Below, in pieces: positions 20,845-29,700 of a DNA stretch of 64,000 nt. Made by a program: the position numbers and the translations under genes. The DNA is taken from contig OY723255.1 of the NCBI GenBank assembly GCA_963210315.1, positions 1,054,001 through 1,118,000 of the forward strand, in the 5' to 3' direction. The notes under the pieces were generated by a model. That model was not told where the DNA came from and ran no database searches. It saw only the letters and a program-made list of their open reading frames with translations. This stretch comes from Rhynchopus euleeides. Its lineage: Eukaryota; Euglenozoa; Diplonemea; Diplonemida; Diplonemidae. Numbering within the stretch: the stretch's first letter is position 1; every line of letters starts with the position of its first letter.

Positions 20845-22029
20845 TCAGCGCGACACAGAAGACACAGCACACACAGAGACACAAGATCTGTTGTTTGTTG
20901 GTGTGAAGAACCACTTCCCGCAGACGCTGAGTGCAACACCACCACCCTGTGAGTCCACGTTCCCCAGACGTTCACCTGTGCTGAGGCGGTACAGTGTGGT
21001 GGTGGACCTGTTTCTCACTGCAACAACATCACCTGGCTGTGACACAGCAAGTAAGAAGGGGTTTTTGTCCAGTCGCACAGTACGCAGGCAGCTGAGGGTG
21101 GTTGTGCACCACACCTTGAGGGACTTGTCGGAAGAGCACGACACCAGGTGCTGCTCGTCCTGAGTCAGGGCGATGCCAGTCACGGCATCACTGTGCTCCT
21201 CCAGGGTGCGTGTGTGTGTGAGGGTGTTGATGTCCCACACACGAATGGTCTTGTCAAATGACCCGCTGAAGATCCTCGTGCCCGACACAGCAATGCTGAA
21301 CACAGCCTTGCTGTGACCCTCCAGCACTGTGGCGCTCGGTGTGCCCTTCAAGTCCCACACACGCAGTCTGCCTGATTGGTCTCCAGACACTAGACGTCCG
21401 CAGTGTGTCCACGCTGCTCGGTAAACGAGGCTGCTATGCTCCAGCATGTGCACCTTTGCCCAGGTTGCTGTCAGCCACACACAGATGGTGCCGTCAGAAG
21501 AGCACGTCGCCAACCACGTCCCGCAGACTGAGAACGCAGGACAGTCCATATCATAGTCGCAAACCCGGGGAGCCTTCGTGGCAAGCACACAAGGCAGGGA
21601 ACAGGGTGACGAGACACAGCACTCAGGGTGAACAGGAAGACACAGCACACACAGCGACAGAGGTAGTGTTTGTTGTTGTGAAGACCCACGGTGCTGCTCT
21701 CCCTTCGTCAGGGCGACGCCTCTGACCCTCCGAGTGTGCTCATCCAGGGTGTGTGTGTGTGTGAGGGTCCTGATGTCCCACACACGGATGCTATTGCCAT
21801 CAGACCCGATGAAGATCCTCATGCCCGATAAAAACCAGAGACAGGACACCCGAGGAACTCCTGGAGATGTGCCCTGCCCCGCCTTGCGGCCAGGCCCTGC
21901 CCGGTGGCACCCTCCGAAGTGGGGGAGTGGCACCGGAGCTGTGCACGCATCAGAGTCCTGCTGCGGACCTTGCTGGTGCGTCGCGCTGTCGAAGATGTCA
22001 CGATGCCTGTGCGAGTGTCCATCCAACAC
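20845..22029 (-). pseudogene. Chimeric WD40 gene built from two paralogues
   Basis: From 21560 down to the TGA at 20845 it encodes blades 2-7 of the family, open and well conserved, ending VSSVSR. Upstream there is no ubiquitin-like domain. Instead, 21610-21850 carries a second copy of one blade (IRVWDIRTLTHTHTLDEH), whose frame runs into what is elsewhere the end and 3' untranslated part of another WD40 gene. The joined frame stays open to 22029 but has no family start. It is most likely a recombination product. Transcription or use cannot be judged. Confidence 0.6.
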
Positions 22030-22139
22030 TATCTGTGCCCCGCTGGATCACAAAGTGTTGGCAAACCTGCATGTGCTGCGGACGGCTGCCAACTGTTCCT
22101 GGCGAGCCTTTCACAAACAAGAAAGCGGCAGGTGTGGTG

Positions 22140-22560
22140 AGGCAGCAGCAACACAACAGCAACAGGATGGGGTGGGGCGGGTGTCGTCCTGCCTACTCTC
22201 CATTTGGCCAGCAAGGCGAAACGTACGGGGGGGAGAGCACGCAGCCAGGGGAAGCGGCATCAGCGGCCTGATGAAGGGCGCTGAGTGGCGGCCGGTGCAC
22301 TCCCCCCTCCATCCTGACCCGAAGGCAAGAGGCCAGACGGGCTCCAACATGCCCAACGGCATGCCAATCACAACCCCTACCCACACCCTCGACCTCCCTG
22401 CATGCACAGAAGCTGCCCCCCCTAGCTGCCGTGGGAAGGAGACCAGACCACCACCCCACCCCACCCCCCCTCAGAACCCCAAAAGGAACAGCCCGCCCAC
22501 ACGGGGAACCACTCGGTGCCAGCTGACCCCCCCCCCCCCCCATCCCCACACACCACCTCA
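22140..22560. repeat. Intergenic repeat shared with 36.18-36.57 and 37.86-38.25 kb
   Basis: About 400 bases (beginning with GGATGGGGTGGGGCGGGTG and including GGCCAGCAAGGCGAAACG) recur almost identically upstream of the WD40 copies at 35-38 kb. It ends in a run of C (about 22526-22540). Confidence 0.75.
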
Positions 22561-23739
22561 TTCAGCAGCCCCACCAGCCGCTGCCACCTCACTGGTGGAC
22601 AACACACGAACAGCACCCTCGGCGGGGACAAAGAGACACGTGCCGCACAGGCTCAACCCCACACCTTCCCCGGGGACCGTGAGCGCGTTCTGGACAGCAC
22701 CGGCAGGTTCCCACGTGTGGAGACGCCACAGCTGGAAGCGCTTGTTGTAGGACACCGCCAGCAGCCCGCCTGCCTGCGACACGGCAACGCAGCTGGGCTG
22801 TGTGGCGATGCACCCCTGCTCTAGCTGCAGGGCACACAGGCAGGCCATGGCAGCCGTACACCACACCCTCACCGTGTTGTCATCAGAGGACATCAGGCAC
22901 CGCTCGTCGCTGGTGAGAGCCAGCGACGTCACGCCACGCGAGTGTCCCTCCAGGCCCTCGTGTGTGGGGCTGAGGGTAGTAGTGTCCCACACCCGGATTG
23001 ACTTGTCGCGGGAGCCGCTGTAGATGCTGGTGCGCGACACGGCAACTGCGATAACAGCAGCGGTGTGCGCCTTGAGAGCGGGTGCGCAAACCCCCTGGGC
23101 TACATCCCACACCCGGACAGTTCTGTCCGTCGCGCCGGAGACAAGGCGCCCGCAGTGTGCCCACGACACAGTGGCGATGACCCCGGTGTGGCCTGTGAGG
23201 ACTTGGGGTGGGCTGTCCCACATCGACGTGCTCCAGACATGGATGGTCTTGGCACGCATGGAGCATGTTGCGATCCGCTTGGCACAGCGGGAGAAGGCGG
23301 CGCTGGAGACTTCTTGGCGTATGGCAGAGGCTGTGAGGACTGCCACACGCTCAGCGGTGGTGGTGTCGAAGACAAGGGTGTGGCCTTCGAAGGTGCCGAC
23401 AGCGCACAGGTCGCCGCAGGGGGACAGCGCCACGACCTTCATGCGGTGGGGCGCAATGGGGTACTCAGCAGGCACCTTGACTGTGGCCAAGAGCGGCACC
23501 AGCTGCACATCCCCTCCATCCTCCAGGGCTGTGTCTGCGATGCGCTGTGTGTCCTCGAGGTTGGCGCCCTCACTGCTTCTGCCGATGCGTGCCGACACAC
23601 TTGCTTCGCTGGATGTGCCGGTGTGCGATGGGAACAGCTGCTGCAGTGCGCGCGCCTTCAGATCCAGCACGGTGTCGGTGTCCGCAACGCACACCACACA
23701 ACCCTGCCCGCTGGGGGCGTGCGTCACGCTGACCTCCAT
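22558..23739 (-). CDS. Ubiquitin-like/WD40 protein, divergent copy (intact)
   Basis: 393 codons from ATG at 23739. It has the same layout as the other copies: a ubiquitin-like N-terminus (LKARALQQLF helix, ALEDGGDVQLV end), then seven blades. The sequence is clearly different: the linker holds Ser/Ala-rich SVSARIG, blade 4 reads IYSGSRDKSIRVWD, and the C-terminus is Ala/Gly-rich (VAAAGGAAE) rather than VSSVSP. It defines a second subfamily with the pseudogene at 10.6-11.7 kb. It lacks the THTHTH (CA)n stretch (TTTLSPTHEGLEGH instead), so it lacks the retrotransposon target seen in other copies. Confidence 0.8.
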   Translation of the reverse strand: MEVSVTHAPSGQGCVVCVADTDTVLDLKARALQQLFPSHTGTSSEASVSARIGRSSEGANLEDTQRIADTALEDGGDVQLVPLLATVKVPAEYPIAPHRMKVVALSPCGDLCAVGTFEGHTLVFDTTTAERVAVLTASAIRQEVSSAAFSRCAKRIATCSMRAKTIHVWSTSMWDSPPQVLTGHTGVIATVSWAHCGRLVSGATDRTVRVWDVAQGVCAPALKAHTAAVIAVAVSRTSIYSGSRDKSIRVWDTTTLSPTHEGLEGHSRGVTSLALTSDERCLMSSDDNTVRVWCTAAMACLCALQLEQGCIATQPSCVAVSQAGGLLAVSYNKRFQLWRLHTWEPAGAVQNALTVPGEGVGLSLCGTCLFVPAEGAVRVLSTSEVAAAGGAAE

Positions 23740-23944
23740 ATCGACAAGGGTGTGTGTGATGCTGGTGTGCTGGGGTGGGGTGGGAATCCTTTCTTCACCT
23801 CCTCCCAGGTCGGACAGCCGCTCCCTGTCACTTTTGTGACACCACGCCGCTCGTCACCGAAATATGAAAAAAAATCCGAAAAATCTCACTCCGTCGGGCC
23901 CGTGAGGAAAACTATCTGTGCCAACAACAAAGGTTTTTAGGCGT

Positions 23945-24053
23945 GAGGGAGGGAAGGGGGGGTGTGGAGCTGTCTGCAGAGAGAGCACTGCGCCAATCAC
24001 ATTTCCTCTTCCCATCTCAGATGCACCGCACAGCTGCCTCAAAACAGGGGCAG
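23945..24053 (-). promoter_or_regulatory. Recurrent intergenic block
   Basis: C-rich motif with CTCTCTCTGCAGACAGCTCC and, at 24034-24053, the CTGCCTC hairpin with one G:T pair. It lies just upstream of the divergent gene that starts at 23739. Confidence 0.4.
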
Positions 24054-24124
24054 GGGTCAGGGGCTGCTGTGCTGCGAGGCAAGGGTGGCAGGCAGGTGCC
24101 TAAAGGACGACACAAAAGGAACAC

Positions 24125-24290
24125 AAGAGAGTGTGCTCATCCAGGGTGTGTGTGTGTGTGAGGGTGTTGATGTCCCACACACGGATGGTCTTGTCCTCTG
24201 ACCCGCTGAAGATCCTCGTGCCCGACACGGTAAGGTGGACAACAGCCTGAGGTTGACCCTCCAGCACGGTGGCGCTCGGCCTGCCTAGTT
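24125..24290 (-). pseudogene. WD40 gene fragment (one blade)
   Basis: It encodes only TVLEGQPQ ... SGSEDKTIRVWDINTLTHTHTLDEHT, that is blade 4 and the (CA)n stretch of the family. Its left border is at the end of the (CA)n/DEH segment. The right border merges into a dispersed repeat at about 24290. Confidence 0.7.
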
Positions 24291-24400
24291 CTGTTTCATT
24301 CGTGTGCTCGTTCTGGATACAAGATGATGGAAACAAAAGGGGAAACAGGTATGCCCCTCACCACTCAGCGTATCTGCAGAGCCAGATGCACGTAAGTACA
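24288..24400. repeat. Dispersed repeat; empty site for the MITE at 9591
   Basis: Matches 9540-9590 joined to 9689-9760 without the MITE. The insertion point is at the AAAA of about 24335-24338. Confidence 0.75.
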
Positions 24401-24436
24401 CCCGCGTGTGTTGTAGGTGCAGAAGGGGCCAGAGCT

Positions 24437-24546
24437 CCGTGAAGGGGAGGGGGTGTGGGGCTGTCTGCAGAGAGAGCACTGCGTCAATCATTTGGCGCTC
24501 TTCTCAACTCAGATGCAACCGCACAGCTGCCTCCAAACAGAGGCAG
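24437..24546 (-). promoter_or_regulatory. Recurrent intergenic block
   Basis: C-rich motif with TGCAGACAGCCCC, and the hairpin at 24527-24546 (loop changed to TGTTTG on the minus strand). Confidence 0.35.
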
Positions 24547-24635
24547 GGATCAGGGGGTGATGTGCTGCGAGGCAAGAACAGAACACGGTACAGGCAAGCA
24601 CACAAGGGAGGGAAGCAGGTTCCGAGACAAGGCAC

Positions 24636-25763
24636 TCAGGGTGAACAGGAAGACACAGCACACACAGAGACAGAAGTTTGTTTTGTTGGTGTGAAGACCC
24701 ACCTCCCGCAGGGGCTCAGTGCAACACCATCCCCATGTAACTTCACCTGCCCCAGAAGCTCACCCGTGCTGAGGCGAAGCAGAGTAGCGCTGTTCCCCCC
24801 CTCCACCACAACAACATCACCTGGCTGTGACACAGCAAGTGAGTGGGGATAGGAGTTGAGTTGCACAGTACGCAGGCAGCTGAGGGTGGTTGTGCACCAC
24901 ACCTTGAGGGACTCGTCCCAAGAGCACGACACCAGGTGCTGCTCGTCCTGAGTCAGAGCGAGGCCGCCCACGTCCTGAGTGTGCTCATCCAGGGTGCGTG
25001 TGTGTGTGAGGGTGGTGATGTCCCACACACAGATGGCTTTGTCATTCGATGCGATGAAGATCCTTCTGCCCGACACAGCAATGCTGAAAACAGCCTTGAT
25101 GTGACCCTCCAGCACTGTGGCGCTCGGTGTGCCCTTCAAGTCCCACACACGCAGTTTGCATTTGCAGTCTCCGGACACCAGACGTCCGCAGTGTGTCCAC
25201 ACTGCTCGTAAAACTGATGCGACATGTTTCAGCATGTGCACCTGCTCCCAGGTTGATGTCAGCCACACGCAGATGGTGCCGTCTCTAGAGCACGTCGCCA
25301 ACCACGTCCCACAGACTGAGAACGCAGGACAAACCGTAGCGGTGTCGCCGTGTGTTAAGTCCGCCACAATGTCAGCGGTGGTGGTGTCAAACACAGTGAT
25401 GCGTCCGTTGTCGTAAGCCACAGCACACAGCTTCCCACACCTCGACAGTGTGATGCTCTGCACGTTCTCCCCATGCGCACTGTTGTAGACAGCGGGGGCC
25501 TTGACTGTGGGCCAGCGTGGGACGAGCTTGACAGCACCCCCGTCCTCCAGACCCGTGTCGGCAACACGCTCTGCATCGTCCAGCTCCTCCTCACACCCTT
25601 CGATGTGTGCTGCCACGCATGCAGCCTCACGGGATGCGTTGTTGATGGAACCCGGGAACATCTCCTCCAGCGCATCCGCCTTCAGCCCGACCACGGTCCC
25701 GCCTTCCGGAACTCCGACGACACAGCTGTCCCCGCTCCCGGCATGACGAACTGACACTTCCAT
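24636..25763 (-). CDS. Ubiquitin-like/WD40 protein, copy 2 (intact)
   Basis: 375 codons. I choose the ATG at 25763 (MEVSVRH) because all paralogues begin there; the frame stays open upstream to about 25880 without conservation. Residues 1-85 are ubiquitin-like, followed by seven blades, with the Thr-His run (THTRTLDEH) after blade 4 and the C-terminus VSSCSP. The 55 bases before the ATG are a conserved leader also found before the copies at 36.1, 37.75 and 47.2 kb. Confidence 0.8.
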   Translation of the reverse strand: MEVSVRHAGSGDSCVVGVPEGGTVVGLKADALEEMFPGSINNASREAACVAAHIEGCEEELDDAERVADTGLEDGGAVKLVPRWPTVKAPAVYNSAHGENVQSITLSRCGKLCAVAYDNGRITVFDTTTADIVADLTHGDTATVCPAFSVCGTWLATCSRDGTICVWLTSTWEQVHMLKHVASVLRAVWTHCGRLVSGDCKCKLRVWDLKGTPSATVLEGHIKAVFSIAVSGRRIFIASNDKAICVWDITTLTHTRTLDEHTQDVGGLALTQDEQHLVSCSWDESLKVWCTTTLSCLRTVQLNSYPHSLAVSQPGDVVVVEGGNSATLLRLSTGELLGQVKLHGDGVALSPCGRWVFTPTKQTSVSVCAVSSCSP

Positions 25764-25770
25764 GTTTCTG

Positions 25771-25823
25771 GTTTTGCTTCCCCTTACGCGCGGAAACAAA
25801 GTGCAAAGCCTTCCTGGAGTGTG
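25771..25823 (-). promoter_or_regulatory. Conserved leader before the WD40 start codon
   Basis: Read on the minus strand, CACTCCAGGAAGGCTTTGCA and the following TTTGTTTCCGCG...GGGGAAGCA segment lie within 60 bases of the ATG. They recur upstream of the copies at 36066, 37750 and 47158. It contains TTTGCA(G) and CAAG/TAAG steps that could be splice acceptors. It is either conserved 5' untranslated sequence or simply carried along by gene duplication. Confidence 0.4.
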
Positions 25824-25907
25824 TGGCGGTGTGTGCGGTGTGGGATGGTGTGGTTGGGATGAACTGACAGCTTGCCTCAAAGCTGTACGAAGAGGGGGGC
25901 TTCGTGA

Positions 25908-26014
25908 GGGAGGGGAGGGTGGTGTGGGGCTGTCTGCAGACAGAGCACTGCGTCAATCATTTGCCTTCTTCACATATCAGATGCAACCGCACAGCTGCCT
26001 CAAAACAGAGGCAT
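25908..26014 (-). promoter_or_regulatory. Recurrent intergenic block
   Basis: C-rich motif with TGCAGACAGCCCC and hairpin at 25995-26014 (last base pair lost). It is upstream of WD40 copy 2. Confidence 0.4.
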
Positions 26015-26019
26015 GGGTT

Positions 26020-26304
26020 GGAGGGTGTTGTGCTCTGAGGCAAGGGCACCGGGGGGCACCCGACGGGGGAGGGCTAGAAAGCAATTCAGTGTCAAAACCA
26101 TCTGTGCCCCCGCTGGATCGTGAAGTGACAGCAGAATGAGATAACGAACCAAGTCCCTGGCATCCCGTGTTTAGGCCCCGGTCCTGCAAAAACGAGACAC
26201 CAAACCAATTCCTGCCGAAAGCTGCTACGTTGGAACGCACACCCCACTCTTTGTGTACACCACTCCCCGGTCGAGGTAGGGAACAGGGATCAGAGACACA
26301 GCAC
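26020..26304. other. Spacer without a gene
   Basis: The segment 26090-26140 resembles 22025-22060 (CTGTGCCCCGCTGGATC). The segment 26190-26270 resembles, more weakly, 43975-44045. No frame of interest. Confidence 0.35.
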
Positions 26305-26677
26305 TCAGGGTGAAATGGAAGACACAGCACACACAGAGACAGACGTGTTGTAGTTCGTTGGTGTGAAGACCCACCTCCCGCAGAGGCTGAGTGCAACAGC
26401 AGTCCCCAGTGAGTCCACCACCCCCCGACACTCCCCTGTGCTGAGGCGGTACAGCTTGGTGGCGATCGGATCTTTCACAGCAACAATATCACCTGGCTGT
26501 GACACAGCAAGTGAGGAGGGATCGTGATCCAGTCGCACAGTACGCAGGCAGCTGAGGGTGGTTGTGCACCACACTTTGAGGGACTTGTCGAAAGAGCACG
26601 ACACCAGGTGCTGCTCGTCCTGAGTCAGGGCGATGCCGCTTATCCCACGAGTGTGTTCATCCAGGGTGTGTGTGTGT
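26305..26677 (-). pseudogene. 3' half of a WD40 gene split by a retrotransposon
   Basis: It resumes at the (CA)n stretch and LDEHTRGISGIAL, then blades 5-7, ending VSSISP with TGA at 26305. Its 5' half is at 35299-36066, with the 8.6-kb element between. Each half alone is well conserved, so the insertion looks fairly recent. Confidence 0.8.
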
Positions 26678-26737
26678 AGTGATAGTGGTTTTAAGTGGGT
26701 AACCCTGCGCGGATCTGTGCCCACTCCCCGCCCACCC

Positions 26738-29700
26738 CTACGTCACAGCGGATGCCCCACTCGGGTTAGAGTGTGGGGCCAACTCAGTGCCACTCCGAGG
26801 AGGGCGTGAGGCATAGCCAGCGTGGTGCGTGCCGCAACAGTGTGTGAGTGATTTCGCACTGCTGTGGCAGTCCCCGCACCGGCCCATGCGATGCGTCTTG
26901 CAAAATTCCATGGTGACTTGCAAGCCGTCGTTCTTCCCGTGGTGGTCCCGGCAGCAGTCCTCTTCCGAGAGGCGCCGGCGCCGGCAGTCCACGCAGCGGG
27001 GTTTCCAGTGCAGAGCGCAGGTAAGCATCTTCGCGTTCCGTCTGGCTCCAGGGGGGGCAGTCCGGGGAGCAGCGCCCCGTCGTTCCCATGACCGTCCTGT
27101 CCGGGCGTTGGCTTGCCGGCTGCTGGCAGTCCATTGCTGGGCCGCTTGCTGCCACCCCTCTGGGTAGTGGGGCTGCGGTGCGAAGGTTGCGGCCCACGCC
27201 ATGCCGCGGGAGTGGAAGGCTGTGTCCCGCTGGTTCAAGCCCGGGCCTGCCGTGTGCGCTTGGAGGCTGCGCATCACCGACTCGGTGGCTGGGCTGAGCT
27301 GGGCTCTCCTGGACAGGCCCCCTGCCACGGTTCCCCCGATCGCGGTGAGGACAGTGGAGCTCGCAGTGTGGCCACAGTGCCATGGTTGCTTGGAAGTCTT
27401 GCGCACCACCTCGCAGAGCTGCCTCAACGAGTGAGCCTTGCCCAGGATGCTCTTCTGGAAGGCTGCGAAGTCCTGCCGCAGCTGCTCCTGCGAGGTCTCC
27501 CCCTGCCTCTCAGCCTCGTCCATGGCGGCGTTGCTCAGGGCGTCCGCATCGACGTTGAGTTCCCTTTTCACGTGCTCATACGTAAGGGTGATCCGGGGCC
27601 CGAGGTCGGCAGCCAGCCGTGCCGTGCTGAGGAAGAGGGGGCGGAGGGATTTATCGCGGCAAACCGCTTCCCCTTTTAGGTGTCGCAGCACCACCTGCGA
27701 GTCACCCCGCACCGTAACGTTCCCCTCAGGGGGCGGGTCGCCCCTTCTGAGCAGCCGTAGGCCCGCCCGAACCCCTTCGTACTCAGCGATGTTGTTGCTG
27801 CGTACGTTCAGCAGAGGGAGGATCTCTTCCGACACCTTGAGGCCGTCTCGGTAGAGCACCGCACCTGCACCCGCCAGGGCGAAGGGGGTGCCGTTGTCCC
27901 TTGCTCCGCCGTCGAAGTAGAGGGTGAGCCCCGGGGATGCGCCCTCGGGGATGCGTGGGCGGGCCTCCCGCGGCCCCCTCTCAGGGGGGTCAGGTGTGTG
28001 GGGGCGGATGCGGCGCGTTTCGACTTCTGGGAGGGTGAGGCCGGTCGACAGCTCGAAGTCGACAGCCAACTCCATGAGGGTCACGGTGTGCTCCCCTCCC
28101 TGCGGCCCCCATTTCAGGCCCCGCAGCCAGTCGCAGAGGGCCACCCACAGCTCCGGGGGGCGCTTGCCCCACGTCTGTTTGACAGTGGACGGCGCCCGCA
28201 CAGGGATGCAGGCCTGTTCGGGGTTGGGTGTGCACCACCCCCATGGATAGTGAAGGGTGCGGTGGTGGCGCGCGGAGCGGTCGAGCAGTCCATCTTTCTC
28301 CTGCCGCGCCGAGAGGATTGCAATGAAGTAGCGGTGCAGCTGCGCCACTATATCCACCCTGCGTGCGAAGGATAGTGGCAGGGGCTGCCTGTCCTCCGGG
28401 ATGCCGTGTCTAAAGGCGGGCGCCACCCCGCATAACGCCAAGCAAGGTGGCCAGGTTGACCGGTCCACAGCCGTAATGGGGTGGTTTTGTCGGATTGGGT
28501 CCCACGCGGAGCACTCCCACCATAGGTGCATCACCGTCTCGGGGGTGCCTGCGTTGCAGTATCGGCAGATCCCGCCCTGCCCCGTGCGCCCTCGGACAGG
28601 CACCGCCCCTGCAATGACGGAACGAAGGAGGCCCCGTTGGTATCCCGTGACCGCGGCGCCCTCTCCCTCCAGGACGCAGCGTGTGGCTTGCCCGTCGATG
28701 CCGTGCTGAGCGCCCGCAAAGTCGTCACGACGACCAGCCAGCGCCTTGGCCACCTGTGTACGTAGGGCCTGGCGGAGGTCATGAGCGAAGATCCCCCATC
28801 CGCTCGTTGTTGCTGCGGTGGGGTCGAAGACTATGCTCCGTCCCGCTTCATCAGTGTAAGATAGGGTGGTCGCCGTGCTCCAGCTCCATCCTATCCACCG
28901 AAGGGCCGCTCGGAAAAGCGCAAAGGGGCCTGTCCCTGTAAGCCTCACTCTGCTATCCCAAGCCGTCTCAGACAGAACCCTGCAGCGGCCCCACTTCTTG
29001 ACCTGCATGGCCCAGGTGGTGATCTGCCGGTAGCGGGGGGCGACGGCGGGGTCCACCCGATGTGCATGGTGGAGGACATCCAGCACAGCCTCCCGCGCCC
29101 TGCGGGGGGGTCCGGACCACAGCGCGGCGACGAAGAGCCCCCTCCATCGCCTGATGTCGGCGTCCTCCCAGCGGGTGACCAGGGCGTCGTAGTAGAGCCT
29201 GGACCCCGCTGTCATCGCTGCTGCCTGCCCCTTCCACTGCACCGGTAGGGGCAGTGCCGAGGTCCTGCGCAGGTTCTGCTCTGCGCCCTCTTTTCGGCGG
29301 GCGACGCGCTCCGATTTGGGCACCTCGGGTCCCTCGAGCGGGCGCGCATGCAGCATGGCCCCGAGGCAGTCGAAGCTATCGCGCTGTCGAAGGGGGGTAG
29401 CCGTGCCGTCCCGTGTCCGGTAGACTATCGGGGTCAACGGCTCGGGGGACGTCGAGAAGACATGTGACTTGACCTCTGCGCATATTACCATCCCGGTATC
29501 GTGGGAGAAATCTGCAGAGTCATCCACCACTGCTTGCAAGGTCCCCGGGCTGGGGGTCACCGCGTACACATCGTCCACAAACGACAACGCCCTCGTGCCC
29601 TGCCGGTGCTCCGCCATGCGCATCCATACACCCACCAGCACGTTGATCAGCACGACGCTAATGGGGCAGCCCTGCATGATGCCGTTGGTTGGCAGGAAGC

